Origin: DRYM01 sp964526225
GTDB taxonomy: Archaea; Thermoproteota; Thermoprotei_A; EX4484-217-1
Reading direction: 5' to 3'
Length of the DNA stretch: 64,000 nt
NCBI GenBank assembly: GCA_964526225.1
Contig: CAZGLL010000001.1
Location: forward strand, 67,268-131,267
The notes under the pieces were generated by a model. The model saw only the letters and a program-made list of their open reading frames with translations, was not told the DNA's origin and ran no database searches. Shown piece by piece: positions 51,778 to 61,566 of the stretch. Each line of letters begins with the position of its first letter. The first letter of the stretch is position 1. The translations under genes and the position numbers were made by a program.

Positions 51778-53610
51778 ATGTGCGGTATTGTTGGTTTAAC
51801 ATGCTTACCTGGAAAAATAGTTAATCCCGCTAGAGCGGTTAGGAAAAGCCTTGAGAAGTTAGAGTATAGGGGATATGATAGTGTAGGGATAGCTGTAATA
51901 TTTAATGGAAAAATAATTATAAAGAAAGGGAAGGGGAAGATACATGAAGTACATTTAAAACTTAACTTCGACGGAACACCTGGTAGCACTGTTATAGGAC
52001 ATACTCGTTGGGCAACTCATGGCGCACCAAGCGATGTAAACGCCCATCCTCATAGTGATTGTTTAGGCGCTATAGCCGTTGTTCATAATGGAATAATTAA
52101 GAACTTTGATGAACTCAGAAGAGAACTAATAATGAAAGGACATGTATTTCATAGTGATACAGATACAGAAGTTGTTTCACATCTTGTTGAAGACTATATT
52201 AGGAAAGGTTTAAAACCATATGATGCATTTAAGGAAGCTATTAAGAAAATTAAAGGTAGTTATGCTATAGCATTAATAATGACATATGAACCAAACAAAA
52301 TATTTTTTGCTAAAAAAGATTCTCCACTCATTATAGGTTTAGGTGAAGGATTCAATTTCTTAGCAAGCGATATACCTGCATTTCTTGAATATACCCGTAA
52401 AATCATTGTTTTAAGAGATAACGAGGTAGGTTATATAACCCCAACAAACATAATCATAGAGGACATGGTGACAGGAGAAAAAGTAAATGTTCGAACAAGA
52501 GTAAGAACTGTGAATTGGACCCCAGAAATGGCAGCTAAGGCAGGTTATCCACACTTCATGCTTAAGGAAATTCATGAACAACCCAGAGCACTTAATGAAA
52601 CACTTTTAGGATTAGGTATGGAAGTTGATAAGGCAGCAGAACTCATTTTAAAAGCTGATAGAGTATTTATTGCCGCTGCTGGGACAAGCTATCATGCTGG
52701 ACTTGTTTTCGAATATTATCTTGCTAAAATACCCGGTATAATGTCACATGCATTCATATCCAGCGAATATTCCAAATACTCTAAGATTGCTAATTCAAAT
52801 GACCTACTAGTAGCCATATCGCAAAGCGGTGAAACCATAGACACGCTTATGGCTTTAAGACTTTTCAAGGAAAACGGAGCAAAAGTAATTTCTATCTCTA
52901 ACGTAATAGATAGCGCTATCCCGAGAGAAAGTGATTTAACAGTGTACACCAGAGCTGGACCCGAAATAGGTGTTGCAGCAACTAAAACATTTACAACACA
53001 AGTTCTAGTAGAACTCGTATTAGCTTTAAAAGTAGCTGAACTTAAAGGCGATTTGTTACCCTCAGAATATTCTGAAGAAATAGCTAAACTAAGCAAAATA
53101 CCTAAGACAGTTGAAGAAATAATCTTGAAAAATGAAGCATTAACCTTACAATTAGCCGATACTTTAAGCTACAAAAATAACATCTATTACCTTGGAAGAG
53201 GATTAGGCGTACCTATAGCTAAGGAGGGCGCTTTAAAACTTAAAGAAATAGCTTATATTCATGCAGAAGCATATCCTGCAGGAGAAAGTAAACATGGTCC
53301 TATAGCTCTAGTTGAAAAGGGCTTTCCCGTACTATTCGTTGTTCTAGATGACGAAAATAAGGAGAGCATAGTGGGGAACATTATGGAAATGAAAGCACGT
53401 GACGCATATACCATAGGGCTATTGACTTATGGGAACGATGAAATTGCGGAAAAACTTGATTTCGCATTTACGCTTCCGCAACAAGAATATTTAGTTGCCC
53501 CAATAACTTATATGCCAGTTTTACAGTTAATTGCGTATTATACAGCTGTGAAAAGAGGGTATGATCCTGATAAACCGAGAAACTTAGCTAAAACAGTTAC
53601 AGTAGAATAG
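51778..53610 (+). CDS. glmS: Glutamine:fructose-6-phosphate aminotransferase (isomerizing)
   Basis: A 610-residue GlmS making glucosamine-6-phosphate. Cys2 in MCGIVGLT is the N-terminal nucleophile of the glutaminase domain; the EYRGYDSVGI and HTRWATHG blocks are intact. Two SIS domains follow, and the C-terminus ends KPRNLAKTVTVE, the conserved end of GlmS. It begins seven bases after the glycosyltransferase gene and leads into the GlmU-like gene, so sugar-nucleotide synthesis is clustered. Confidence 0.97.
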   Translation: MCGIVGLTCLPGKIVNPARAVRKSLEKLEYRGYDSVGIAVIFNGKIIIKKGKGKIHEVHLKLNFDGTPGSTVIGHTRWATHGAPSDVNAHPHSDCLGAIAVVHNGIIKNFDELRRELIMKGHVFHSDTDTEVVSHLVEDYIRKGLKPYDAFKEAIKKIKGSYAIALIMTYEPNKIFFAKKDSPLIIGLGEGFNFLASDIPAFLEYTRKIIVLRDNEVGYITPTNIIIEDMVTGEKVNVRTRVRTVNWTPEMAAKAGYPHFMLKEIHEQPRALNETLLGLGMEVDKAAELILKADRVFIAAAGTSYHAGLVFEYYLAKIPGIMSHAFISSEYSKYSKIANSNDLLVAISQSGETIDTLMALRLFKENGAKVISISNVIDSAIPRESDLTVYTRAGPEIGVAATKTFTTQVLVELVLALKVAELKGDLLPSEYSEEIAKLSKIPKTVEEIILKNEALTLQLADTLSYKNNIYYLGRGLGVPIAKEGALKLKEIAYIHAEAYPAGESKHGPIALVEKGFPVLFVVLDDENKESIVGNIMEMKARDAYTIGLLTYGNDEIAEKLDFAFTLPQQEYLVAPITYMPVLQLIAYYTAVKRGYDPDKPRNLAKTVTVE

Positions 53611-53631
53611 TTAAGTTTAGGGTGTGTTAAG

Positions 53632-54861
53632 TTGTCCTTACATTCAAGAATAAAGGCTATAGTTTTAGCGGGAGGTAGAGGGGAAAGACTGCAACCATTA
53701 ACCACACATACACCTAAGCCCTTAATAAGGATCGTTGGTAAAGCACTCATAGACTATGTTTTAGAAGGTTTAACAACATTACCTTTGGAAGAAGTTATCG
53801 TAGTTGTTTCTGATAAGAGGGTAAGCAGGTACGTTATTGAAAAATGGGGTTCGAAATTTCTCCTTACAATAGCTTATCAGAGAAAGCCAGGAATAGAAGG
53901 AGCAATATTGGTGGCAAAAGAGTTCTTAGGCAGAAATGAAAGTTTCGTTTTAGCATACGGGGACATTATAGTTGATAGAGAAGCATATCTAAGAACCTAT
54001 GAAACGTATCTAAGCAAAGGCCTCGATGGGGTGATAATGCTATCTCCTAAAATAGATGTAGAATCCTACGGTATAGCTTACGTTAGTGAAGAAAAAGTAT
54101 CGAAAGTTGAAGAAAAACCTTTACCGCAACGTGCTAGGAGTACGTTAGCTATTGCTGGCGTTTTTGTATTACCCTACACTGTTTTCGAATACTTAGAGGA
54201 AAACCTAAGCTTTACTGAAGCATTAAATAAGTTAGCGATGACGAAAACGCTTACTTATTACATATGGAGTAAGTGGTGGGTTGACATAGGGTACCCCTGG
54301 GACATTCTAGAAGCAAATAAAAATATACTTTCAGAGTTTAAAGGATCGTATATTAGCGATAAAGCTCATGTTTCATCTAAAGCTATAGTTGAAGGGAAAG
54401 TTTACATAGATAATGGAGCCGAGATCGATCATAATGCAATAATTAAAGGACCTGTGTATATAGGTAAAAATAGTTTCATAGGAGCAGGAGCTTTTGTAAG
54501 AAAATACGCTTCAATAGAAGAAGAAGTTATTGTGGGAGCCTATTCTGAAGTTAAAAACTCCTCAATACAGCCCAATGTAACGATAAGCTCCTTCAGCTTT
54601 ATAGGGGATTCAATAATTGGTTCAAATACAACAATAGGCCCTAGAACAATAACGTTAAACATTGTTCCTTCGGGAGTTAAGGTTAGTAGACTTCATCCAT
54701 TGAAAGTAAAGGATAAGGTTGTATCGAAACTTGGAGCAATAATAGGCTGTAATTGCTATATAGGAGCTAGTAGCGTACTTTATGCTGGAAGTGTTGTTGA
54801 AAGTGATACTAAGTTGAAGCCTTTCTCAGTAGTTGAAACGAATCTTTCAAAATACGCTTAA
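53632..54861 (+). CDS. Bifunctional sugar-phosphate nucleotidyl/acetyltransferase (GlmU-like)
   Basis: A 409-residue protein. The N-terminal nucleotidyltransferase has LAGGRGERLQPLT and PKPLIRIVGKALIDY. The C-terminal half is a left-handed beta-helix of hexapeptide repeats (for example VEGKVYIDNGAEIDHNAIIK). Archaeal enzymes of this kind, like ST0452, acetylate glucosamine-1-P and form UDP-GlcNAc. The TTG start follows AGGGTG. It follows glmS by 21 bases in the same direction. Confidence 0.88.
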   Translation: MSLHSRIKAIVLAGGRGERLQPLTTHTPKPLIRIVGKALIDYVLEGLTTLPLEEVIVVVSDKRVSRYVIEKWGSKFLLTIAYQRKPGIEGAILVAKEFLGRNESFVLAYGDIIVDREAYLRTYETYLSKGLDGVIMLSPKIDVESYGIAYVSEEKVSKVEEKPLPQRARSTLAIAGVFVLPYTVFEYLEENLSFTEALNKLAMTKTLTYYIWSKWWVDIGYPWDILEANKNILSEFKGSYISDKAHVSSKAIVEGKVYIDNGAEIDHNAIIKGPVYIGKNSFIGAGAFVRKYASIEEEVIVGAYSEVKNSSIQPNVTISSFSFIGDSIIGSNTTIGPRTITLNIVPSGVKVSRLHPLKVKDKVVSKLGAIIGCNCYIGASSVLYAGSVVESDTKLKPFSVVETNLSKYA

Positions 54862-55592
54862 ACAAGCCTATACTCTATTCCCCTATGAAGATAAGCTAAT
54901 CCTTCATCAACAAGAGCTCTTAAAAGCAATTTTTCCTTCTCATTTAGCTCTCTTACTTGCTCCTTAGGTATAGGAAATTTCTTCTTAAATTCCTCGTAAA
55001 ATTCTCTATAAACAACAAGGGATGAAATAACGATTACGGTGCCTGATCTAACATATTCCTCAATTGACTTTAAAGCTAAATTTCTAGCAATACTAATATC
55101 AATAACTTTTTCTCTTTTTAGCTCTGAAATAAGCCTATCTTCTAAAACACTCTTCTCCTTCCATTTAACATGGAATGTTTTTATTGCTCCATAAAGTTCA
55201 TTAACTTTTTTCTTTAATGCCTCCAGTTCTTTTTGTAGTGTGTTTACTCTTTCAGTTACCGATTTAACGTCCTTATCCAGTCTATGATGTTCTGCTAATA
55301 GGGTGTTGAGTATTTCTTCAAGACTCTTTAAATTTCTTAGAACCTCCATTAGTTTATCGCTAGGAGCGGAAACATGTTTTCCCTTAAGTTCCTCTTCATA
55401 CAACGTAAATGGCTCTTTTAGTGATGATACAGCATAGCCAAAACCTGTCTTAATAATTACTCCCTTATCTCTTAACCTGTAAAGTGCCGATTGAACTCTA
55501 CCATAACTAACGCCTAGTGCTTCAGCTATTTCTTTAGCATTTGCTCCCGGATTTTCTTTTAGGAATGCTAATATTTTCTTTTCCAAACTCAT
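54858..55592 (-). CDS. Winged-helix coiled-coil protein
   Basis: A 244-residue protein. Residues 1-55 are a winged helix (ILAFLKENPGANAKEIAEAL), 75-145 a long coiled coil (KDVKSVTERVNTLQKELEALK), and the last 90 a domain with the block PIPKEQVRELNEKEKLLLRAL that recurs in the 14624 protein. Probably a dimeric regulator. The coiled coil may set the distance between two DNA-binding heads. It is divergent from the oxidoreductase gene and converges on glmU with a four-base overlap. Confidence 0.7.
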   Translation of the reverse strand: MSLEKKILAFLKENPGANAKEIAEALGVSYGRVQSALYRLRDKGVIIKTGFGYAVSSLKEPFTLYEEELKGKHVSAPSDKLMEVLRNLKSLEEILNTLLAEHHRLDKDVKSVTERVNTLQKELEALKKKVNELYGAIKTFHVKWKEKSVLEDRLISELKREKVIDISIARNLALKSIEEYVRSGTVIVISSLVVYREFYEEFKKKFPIPKEQVRELNEKEKLLLRALVDEGLAYLHRGIEYRLV

Positions 55593-55664
55593 AACCTAAT
55601 ACCAAGTGGTAAATATACGACTATGTCTTAGAAAAACTATACGAAAAATCCGGAAGGGGTAGCT

Positions 55665-56615
55665 ATGCTCAATGTAATGCTCGTAGGAGTTGGTGGATGG
55701 GGTTCAAATCATGCCAGGGTTTTAGGTATGTTAAAAGGTGATATTGTTAATGACCTTGTCTTAGTAGATTTAAACGTAGAGAGGATAAAGAGATTTGCTA
55801 AGATTTATGGGGCAAAATATTATACAAGTATTGATGAAGCATTAAGAAAGGAGAGACTCGACGTAGCAATTATTGCGACCCCAACAAACTTACATTTCGA
55901 ACATTCTAAAAAAGCCTTGGAAAATGGACTCCATGTACTTGTGGAGAAACCGTTAACAGACACTTTAAATAAAGCTATTAAACTTTACGATGAAGCTAAA
56001 TCCTCTAATAGGCTAGTTAGCGTAGGTTTTATAATGAGATATCACCCATTAGTGAGTTATCTAAAAGAGAAAATTAGGAATAAACTAGGCAAAGTCTTGG
56101 CTCTAAATAGTAAAAGAACATCATGGTGGCCAAATAGACCTTGGGATGCAGGTGTAGTTAAGGACTTGGCAATACACGATATTGACTTAGCTAGGTACCT
56201 ATTTAGCAGAGACGCGAAAGTGGCCTATGGTAAAGTAGGTAGTTTAAGACATAGCTACTATGAAGACTACGCATTATTCATAATAGACTATGGAGAATTT
56301 TCGGGAATTTTTGAATCCAACTGGATAACACCTCATAAGATTAGGTATTTTTCAGTTACGGGAGATCAAGCAGTAGTAAATATAGACTTCGTAAATGAAG
56401 AACTTACTGTACTTGAGAAAGGCCATGTAGTGAAGCCACTTGTTCCTAAACAAGAACCTTTAATGCTTGAGGATAGAGACTTCCTTATGTCGATAATTGA
56501 AAAGAGAAAACCCAGGGTAACAATTGAGGATGGGATAAAAGCGCTCGCTACATGCGAAGCCGTTCTGAAGTCAGCTGTAATAGGTAAACCAGTTGAAATA
56601 GAGTATCCGATATAG
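55665..56615 (+). CDS. Gfo/Idh/MocA family oxidoreductase
   Basis: A 316-residue NAD(P)-dependent sugar oxidoreductase. The GVGGWGSNHARVLG loop binds the dinucleotide, and HVLVEKPLTD is the EKP motif of the family. The C-terminal half is a beta-sheet substrate domain. The neighbouring glycan genes hint at a sugar-nucleotide or myo-inositol-like substrate, but the sequence does not say which. Confidence 0.87.
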   Translation: MLNVMLVGVGGWGSNHARVLGMLKGDIVNDLVLVDLNVERIKRFAKIYGAKYYTSIDEALRKERLDVAIIATPTNLHFEHSKKALENGLHVLVEKPLTDTLNKAIKLYDEAKSSNRLVSVGFIMRYHPLVSYLKEKIRNKLGKVLALNSKRTSWWPNRPWDAGVVKDLAIHDIDLARYLFSRDAKVAYGKVGSLRHSYYEDYALFIIDYGEFSGIFESNWITPHKIRYFSVTGDQAVVNIDFVNEELTVLEKGHVVKPLVPKQEPLMLEDRDFLMSIIEKRKPRVTIEDGIKALATCEAVLKSAVIGKPVEIEYPI

Positions 56616-56627
56616 TTTTTCACTCAA

Positions 56628-56710
56628 CGCTCAGCGCTTTGGCCCCATTTCATCTTTTACTCAAACTGTCGAGAGCATTTAAAGGGTGCTCTCGAATTAA
56701 TCATCATCGC
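56628..56710 (-). ncRNA. Possible C/D-like RNA with an inserted hairpin
   Basis: Box C ATGATGA (56701-56707) and D CTGA (56631-56634) are perfect; an internal C' AAGATGA (56650-56656, 6 of 7) lies 15 bases before D. The C-to-D' part is lengthened by a perfect 8-bp hairpin (56670-56694, arms CGAGAGCA and TGCTCTCG, loop of nine bases). Total span is about 77 bases, too long for a normal guide. Alternatively the hairpin ends the transcript of the preceding gene. Confidence 0.35.
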
Positions 56711-56768
56711 GTTCAAAATATTTTAGAGAGTCTGGAGTATATAATCGATACTGTAATGGTGAAATTTC

Positions 56769-57386
56769 ATGGGAGGAAGGGGGAGGGTAAGGGTAAGGTT
56801 TATTGGTAGGCATTTGATGGTTAAAGGGAGATATGTTGAAAAAATACTTAGTGGGGAAAAGAAAGCAACAATAAGGCTAGGTATAGTAAAGCCTAAGTAC
56901 GATGAAGTTTTCATTCATGGAGGTGGAAGACCTGTCGCATTAGCTAAGATAGTTAGAGTTTACCATAAGAAAATAAGTGATTTAACAGATAACGATGCTT
57001 TAAAGGACGGCTTTTCCTCAAAAAAGGAACTTCTCAAAGAATTAAAGAGAAATTATGATAAGCTAAACCCTGATGATTATGTTACAATAATAGAGTTTGA
57101 AGTAATTAAGAAACTTAGCGAATTAGATTATAAGGATCCATGGCTTGGTCTTAAACCTGCTGAAATAGCAAGAATAGGTTTAAGATATTGTACAGATCTT
57201 AGTGATGAGGAGAAACGTGTTTTAGAAGATCTTACAAGAACCGAAAGTTTAAGAAAAACTGCTATAAGACTTTATGGAAATATTTCTAAGAGATGGATAA
57301 TACGTAAAATCCTACGTAGAGTTTTAAAGAGACTTGTTGAAAAGGGAATTCTGGGATATAATGTTGATTCCGAAGAAGATAAGTGA
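56769..57386 (+). CDS. ASCH/PUA-like RNA-binding domain protein with C-terminal HTH
   Basis: A 205-residue protein. The N-terminal ~110 residues are an ASCH (PUA-like) domain: YVEKILSGEKKATIRLG and GRPVALAKIVRVY. The C-terminal ~80 residues are helical, resembling a helix-turn-helix. ASCH proteins bind RNA and may act as coactivators or RNA nucleases. The start at 56769 has GGTG upstream. The cupin gene overlaps its end. Confidence 0.75.
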   Translation: MGGRGRVRVRFIGRHLMVKGRYVEKILSGEKKATIRLGIVKPKYDEVFIHGGGRPVALAKIVRVYHKKISDLTDNDALKDGFSSKKELLKELKRNYDKLNPDDYVTIIEFEVIKKLSELDYKDPWLGLKPAEIARIGLRYCTDLSDEEKRVLEDLTRTESLRKTAIRLYGNISKRWIIRKILRRVLKRLVEKGILGYNVDSEEDK

Positions 57387-57708
57387 TAGACCATATAAAA
57401 CTAGCATAAGTAATTACAAGCTTTATGAACTTATGAGATTTAATATTAAACGGAAAAGGACTTTAAAAATAGCATCCCTCAGGATAGCCCCAGAGAAGGT
57501 TGTTGAAAGACAAGCTGATCCAAGGAATGAACATATTTACTACGTAGTGGATGGTATGGGAAGAATAGAATTTTTAAATTCTGATGAAAAGCCTTTCTAT
57601 ATTGAACCATATTCGCTAGTTTACATCCCTTACGCTATTAGGCATAGAATAGTCAATGAAGGCTTATCACTATTGCATTTATTAGACATCATATTAACGG
57701 AATTTTAA
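57361..57708 (+). CDS. Cupin domain protein
   Basis: A 115-residue single cupin from ATG 57361; a longer frame would start at 57334. The pattern EHIYYVVDGMGRIEFL, then PYSLVYIPYAIRHRIVNEG gives the two cupin motifs with metal-ligand histidines. It may be a sugar isomerase or small dioxygenase. The start overlaps the ASCH gene by 26 bases, so the pair is translated together. Confidence 0.75.
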   Translation: MLIPKKISDRPYKTSISNYKLYELMRFNIKRKRTLKIASLRIAPEKVVERQADPRNEHIYYVVDGMGRIEFLNSDEKPFYIEPYSLVYIPYAIRHRIVNEGLSLLHLLDIILTEF

Positions 57709-57765
57709 GCTCATGAGGCGTTAACCTAAAAACCTTTTCCGCATAATAAGTATGTCCTTTAGGGA

Positions 57766-58305
57766 TTGGAAGTGTTTTCAGCAGTTTCCTCACTAATTAG
57801 CAATTTAAAAACTAGATTGAAAACTAAAAACCATGTTAAAAAATCTTCGATAAGAGCGTTATCCATGGAGCAACCAAAACGTGCAGGACATACTACATCA
57901 CATAGTATTCCTAAAACATTAGCTTCGGGTGTGAGCAATCTCTCCGAGAAAAGCGAAATTAAACCTGTTAAATATGCTAAGCTCGTAACAGTAAAGATCG
58001 AAACATGTCCTAATTGCAGTTATTACTCAAACGATAAGACAATGCATAAGTACGTTATAATTGAAGGGCCTATCTTCTTAAAGAAGGACTTAGCAAAGGA
58101 GAATCTAAGGCCTTTCATTAAAATAGGGGAAGTTCTAAAGTGTAGTAGATGCGGTTATGAAAAAGTTAAGAAGAAAATTTACATACCCATTGAAACCGTA
58201 GATGTGCTTGAACCCTTATTGTGTAATGATGTTGTAAATGTTATAGGTAAAATTAGGAATGTAAACTTAAAAATTGAGAAAGTCTTAACAAAATTCCTAG
58301 GGTAA
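57766..58305 (+). CDS. Zinc-ribbon protein with disordered N-terminus
   Basis: A 179-residue protein from TTG 57766. The first ~65 residues are low-complexity, rich in Ser, Lys and Thr. The later part has two CxxC motifs (CPNC near 82-85, and CSRC near 126-129) that would form one zinc ribbon. No family recognised. It is followed within ten bases by a second small zinc-ribbon gene, suggesting a shared task. Confidence 0.6.
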   Translation: MEVFSAVSSLISNLKTRLKTKNHVKKSSIRALSMEQPKRAGHTTSHSIPKTLASGVSNLSEKSEIKPVKYAKLVTVKIETCPNCSYYSNDKTMHKYVIIEGPIFLKKDLAKENLRPFIKIGEVLKCSRCGYEKVKKKIYIPIETVDVLEPLLCNDVVNVIGKIRNVNLKIEKVLTKFLG

Positions 58306-58314
58306 GATCATATA

Positions 58315-58464
58315 ATGACCAAGTGGATTCTAAAATGTGAAGAATGTAATAACAAATGGACACTCGATGTTAGCTTTGATTTAGAGAAAATAGGCAGAAT
58401 ATACCATTATTGCAGCGTATGTAGAAAAAATACATTTCATAAGGTTTTAGGTAGAGTAGACTGA
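58315..58464 (+). CDS. Small zinc-ribbon protein, 49 residues
   Basis: A short frame from ATG 58315 to TGA 58462-58464. It has CxxC pairs at C8/C11 and C33/C36, so a compact zinc ribbon. Basic residues follow the second pair (RKNTFHKVLGR). It starts nine bases after the larger zinc-ribbon gene and is likely co-transcribed. It lies below usual length limits and would easily be missed. Confidence 0.65.
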   Translation: MTKWILKCEECNNKWTLDVSFDLEKIGRIYHYCSVCRKNTFHKVLGRVD

Positions 58465-58556
58465 ATATATCGTTTCCCGATAAAAGCTCTTAATAACTAA
58501 ATTTTAGGAAACATTTTTCACTACGAACTTTCAAGATTACTTTTCCGGTGTAAACT

Positions 58557-59654
58557 ATGGTTACTGAAGAGGAGAAAACGTTCTTCTTTACGCTACTTAA
58601 AAAGTTCTCTGACGCTATAGGAGTTTCAGGTCATGAATTTGAAATAAGAAGGCTTATAATGGAAGAAGTTAGCGACTTAGCAGATAAGGTATGGACGGAT
58701 AGAATGGGAAACATTATTGCTCTGAAGAAAGGTGAAGGTGAAAACGCTCCTAAAGTTATGTTTGCAGCCCATATTGACGAAATAGGGTTAATAGTATCGC
58801 ACATCGATAACAGAGGTTTCTTAAGATTTACAGGGATAGGTGGATGGAATGAAAGAATTCTTCCTGGACAAAGAGTTATTGTTGTAACAACTAAGGGTAA
58901 GGTACGTGGAGTAATCGGGATGAAACCGCCACATATAATGACGCCGGAGGAGAAAAAGCAGGTTTTAGAGATGGATAAGCTTTTCATAGACATAGGTGTA
59001 GGTAGCAGAGAAGAGGCTGAAAAATTAGGGGTCAAAGTAGGCTCTATCGTGGTTTTCGATAGGGAAGTCGCTAGACTAGGAGGTACAGATAGGGTAACAG
59101 GAAAAGCATTCGATGATAGGGTAGGCGTTGCTTCCTTAGTTTACATGCTTAAACTACTTAATAATGTTGAACATGAAGCCAACGTTTACGCCGTATTCAC
59201 AGTACAAGAAGAAGTAGGTCTTAAAGGAGCGCGCGTATCAGCATTTTCTATAAGTCCCGATGTCGGAATAGCCGTTGATGTAACAATAGCTAACGATATA
59301 GCAGGCGTTGATGAAAAGGACTGGATAACACAGCTTGGCAAAGGACCTGCAATAAAAATTATGGATAAAGGAAACATATCACATCCTAAAGTTAAAGAAC
59401 TGCTAATCAAGGTTGCTGAAAAAGAAAAGATACCATACCAGCTTGAAGTACTAACAGGCGGCGCGACCGATGCTGCAGCAATTCAGCTAGCAAGAGAAGG
59501 GGTTCCTGTAGGAACAGTATCTATTCCAACAAGATACATACACTCGCCAATAGAGGTATTAGATTTAAAAGATGCTGTAAACTCATCAAAACTTCTTGCA
59601 GCATTTGCTAAAGAAGTAACTAAGGAGTGGATTAATGAACTAGGCAATTGGTAG
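58557..59654 (+). CDS. M42 family aminopeptidase
   Basis: A 365-residue metalloaminopeptidase of the M42 (TET) family. FAAHIDEIGLIV holds the first metal-binding His and Asp, FDDRVGVASLVYML the bridging Asp, VQEEVGLKGA the catalytic Glu-Glu, and PTRYIHSPIE the last ligand His. Such enzymes assemble into 12-subunit tetrahedra that trim peptides. Regular length. It converges with nreA. Confidence 0.92.
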   Translation: MVTEEEKTFFFTLLKKFSDAIGVSGHEFEIRRLIMEEVSDLADKVWTDRMGNIIALKKGEGENAPKVMFAAHIDEIGLIVSHIDNRGFLRFTGIGGWNERILPGQRVIVVTTKGKVRGVIGMKPPHIMTPEEKKQVLEMDKLFIDIGVGSREEAEKLGVKVGSIVVFDREVARLGGTDRVTGKAFDDRVGVASLVYMLKLLNNVEHEANVYAVFTVQEEVGLKGARVSAFSISPDVGIAVDVTIANDIAGVDEKDWITQLGKGPAIKIMDKGNISHPKVKELLIKVAEKEKIPYQLEVLTGGATDAAAIQLAREGVPVGTVSIPTRYIHSPIEVLDLKDAVNSSKLLAAFAKEVTKEWINELGNW

Positions 59655-59677
59655 CAGGTAAAAATAAAGTTTTTCAT

Positions 59678-60934
59678 TTAAAAATACTCTGTAAGTCTTC
59701 CTTGTCTTAGCATATTTCTGAGAAGTATAGATCTTTTAAGAATGTAGTCTACGGAAACCATTAATCTTTTACTCATAGACTTTAAAGCTTCCTCTACCGA
59801 GCTAAACTTTTCAGGTTTCTTCAGGAAAGCTTTTCTAGCGCTTTCCCTAATATGCCAATTTCCTACTGGAGCATAATATTCAGGCCTTATCTCCCTTATT
59901 GCGACAATAGATGCTTGCCTTCTCATCTTATACAGATTCTCTAATACGCCAAGTCTTAGAGCATAATATCCTCCATCCATTTCCCCCCTTAATTTACCAT
60001 CCCATAATTCATAGTTTTCAACTATTACGGGTTTAGATGCGAAAGCAGTCCAAGGAGTACTTGGAAGCCATATTTCAATCATTTCGAAGGAGTATATGCT
60101 TGGTAGCAAAAGTATTTCAAAATGGTTTCCAAGGTATGTTACATTGTAAAGCAGTATTTCACCTAACGGTTGGAAATTCCTTATTTCCTTAACAAACTTA
60201 TTTCCTATTATTACATCAACGGCTGTTATAGACCATCTTGTTGGAACAAGCCTTCTCTCATTAAGCTTTCCTAAGAGACCTGCGGAGAAAATCCTTATAA
60301 TGTCATATATTGAAACACCTTTACTATATAACTCTATGACCGCATTTGAAGCTTTCAAGTCGGTGTCGTAAATTATGTTTTCAATGATCTTAGTGAGTTT
60401 AGGGTTATCTATTACTTTAAGGTTTAAGAACGGTGCCGTAGGACCTAATGGAGCTAATAGCCCGTCGAATCTAAGTATGGGTAAAGGTTTCTTCTTAAGT
60501 TTAACCTCGGTATCTACCGGGTGTAAGGAAATTGCTGCAAGCTGTAGCTCATGAAAGCTACTTGGATAGTTAAAGTACTTTGCTATTGTAACTCTATATT
60601 TAGATCTCGGAAGTAGAAGGGACGATCTAAGTTCAACTATTCCTCTTAAAGAAAGCTTACCCCACCACTCAACAGGATTATCGAATATTTTAGCATCTTC
60701 CTCATCCGAAGGAGCTATTCCAGAATACACATTTACTCCCGGATAGCCGCCTTCACCAACTATTAGTGTTGGGGGTGTTGGGCCAAAAACAGTATTGTCT
60801 CCTTCAATCCTTATTTGTGAAAGAGCTTTAACAGACGCTTTAAACCTTAAGAGTATAGGGCATACAGGCTTACCACATAATCTACGAACACCCTTACATT
60901 TAACACAAAGCCCCGGTGCTATTTTACTAGGCAT
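59678..60934 (-). CDS. nreA: NreA-type DNA repair protein with PCNA-binding tail
   Basis: A 418-residue protein of the archaeal Nre family (DUF650/651). The N-terminal zinc-finger-like CVKCKG and CPILL, then FGPTPPTLIVGEGGYPGV and DNPVEWWGKLS are signatures. The very C-terminus, QGRLTEYF, matches the PCNA-binding (PIP) motif Q-x2-L-x2-YF. It acts in DNA damage repair at the sliding clamp. The match of both head and tail makes the call firm. Confidence 0.9.
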   Translation of the reverse strand: MPSKIAPGLCVKCKGVRRLCGKPVCPILLRFKASVKALSQIRIEGDNTVFGPTPPTLIVGEGGYPGVNVYSGIAPSDEEDAKIFDNPVEWWGKLSLRGIVELRSSLLLPRSKYRVTIAKYFNYPSSFHELQLAAISLHPVDTEVKLKKKPLPILRFDGLLAPLGPTAPFLNLKVIDNPKLTKIIENIIYDTDLKASNAVIELYSKGVSIYDIIRIFSAGLLGKLNERRLVPTRWSITAVDVIIGNKFVKEIRNFQPLGEILLYNVTYLGNHFEILLLPSIYSFEMIEIWLPSTPWTAFASKPVIVENYELWDGKLRGEMDGGYYALRLGVLENLYKMRRQASIVAIREIRPEYYAPVGNWHIRESARKAFLKKPEKFSSVEEALKSMSKRLMVSVDYILKRSILLRNMLRQGRLTEYF

Positions 60935-61062
60935 TTTGGAAAACCATTGTTTATCATTATTACTCTAATTTTGCATTATCTATTGAATAACCACACTAAT
61001 AATATTATTAATTAAAGGTTATTAAGCTTGTTCATTTCTCATAAGTATAAGAGGTGAAAGCT

Positions 61063-61566
61063 ATGGTTTTGGTCGGATTAATATCTGATACTCACGATAA
61101 TCAAAAAGCTGTTGAAGAAGCTTTAAAAGTATTTTCTAAGAAAAATGTTAAATTAATTTTGCACGCGGGGGATTGGATAGCGCCATTTACTTTAATGAGG
61201 CTAGCTAAAGCAAAAATACCTATTGTAGGGGTTTTTGGGAATAATGATGGGGAAAAGAGGTTTCTAAGAGAAGTCGCTATGAAAAATAATGTTAAATTAG
61301 AAGAGGAAATTGCCACTATAGAATATGATGGTTTAAGGATCGCTTTGACCCATGGAACAAACAACGTAATTCTTGAAGCTTTAGCAAAGAGCGGAATGTT
61401 TGATGTAGTAGTTTTCGGACATACACATAAGAGGGACTTAAGAAATCTCAATAAAACATTACTCATAAACCCTGGGGAAGCATGCGGTTACCTTACAGGA
61501 GAAGCCTCAGTAGCAACGTTTGATACTAAAATGAAGAATGTAGAGTTCATTTTCTTAAACGTTTAA
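61063..61566 (+). CDS. YfcE/MJ0936-like metallophosphoesterase
   Basis: A 167-residue calcineurin-like phosphodiesterase. Metal motifs LISDTHDN, HAGDW, GNNDGE, THG and GHTHK are complete. Archaeal relatives cleave phosphodiesters such as bis-pNPP or 2',3'-cAMP; the natural substrate is unclear. The ATG at 61063 is preferred over GTG 61054 because GAGGTG lies six bases before it. It overlaps the convergent TatD gene by 20 bases. Confidence 0.9.
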   Translation: MVLVGLISDTHDNQKAVEEALKVFSKKNVKLILHAGDWIAPFTLMRLAKAKIPIVGVFGNNDGEKRFLREVAMKNNVKLEEEIATIEYDGLRIALTHGTNNVILEALAKSGMFDVVVFGHTHKRDLRNLNKTLLINPGEACGYLTGEASVATFDTKMKNVEFIFLNV

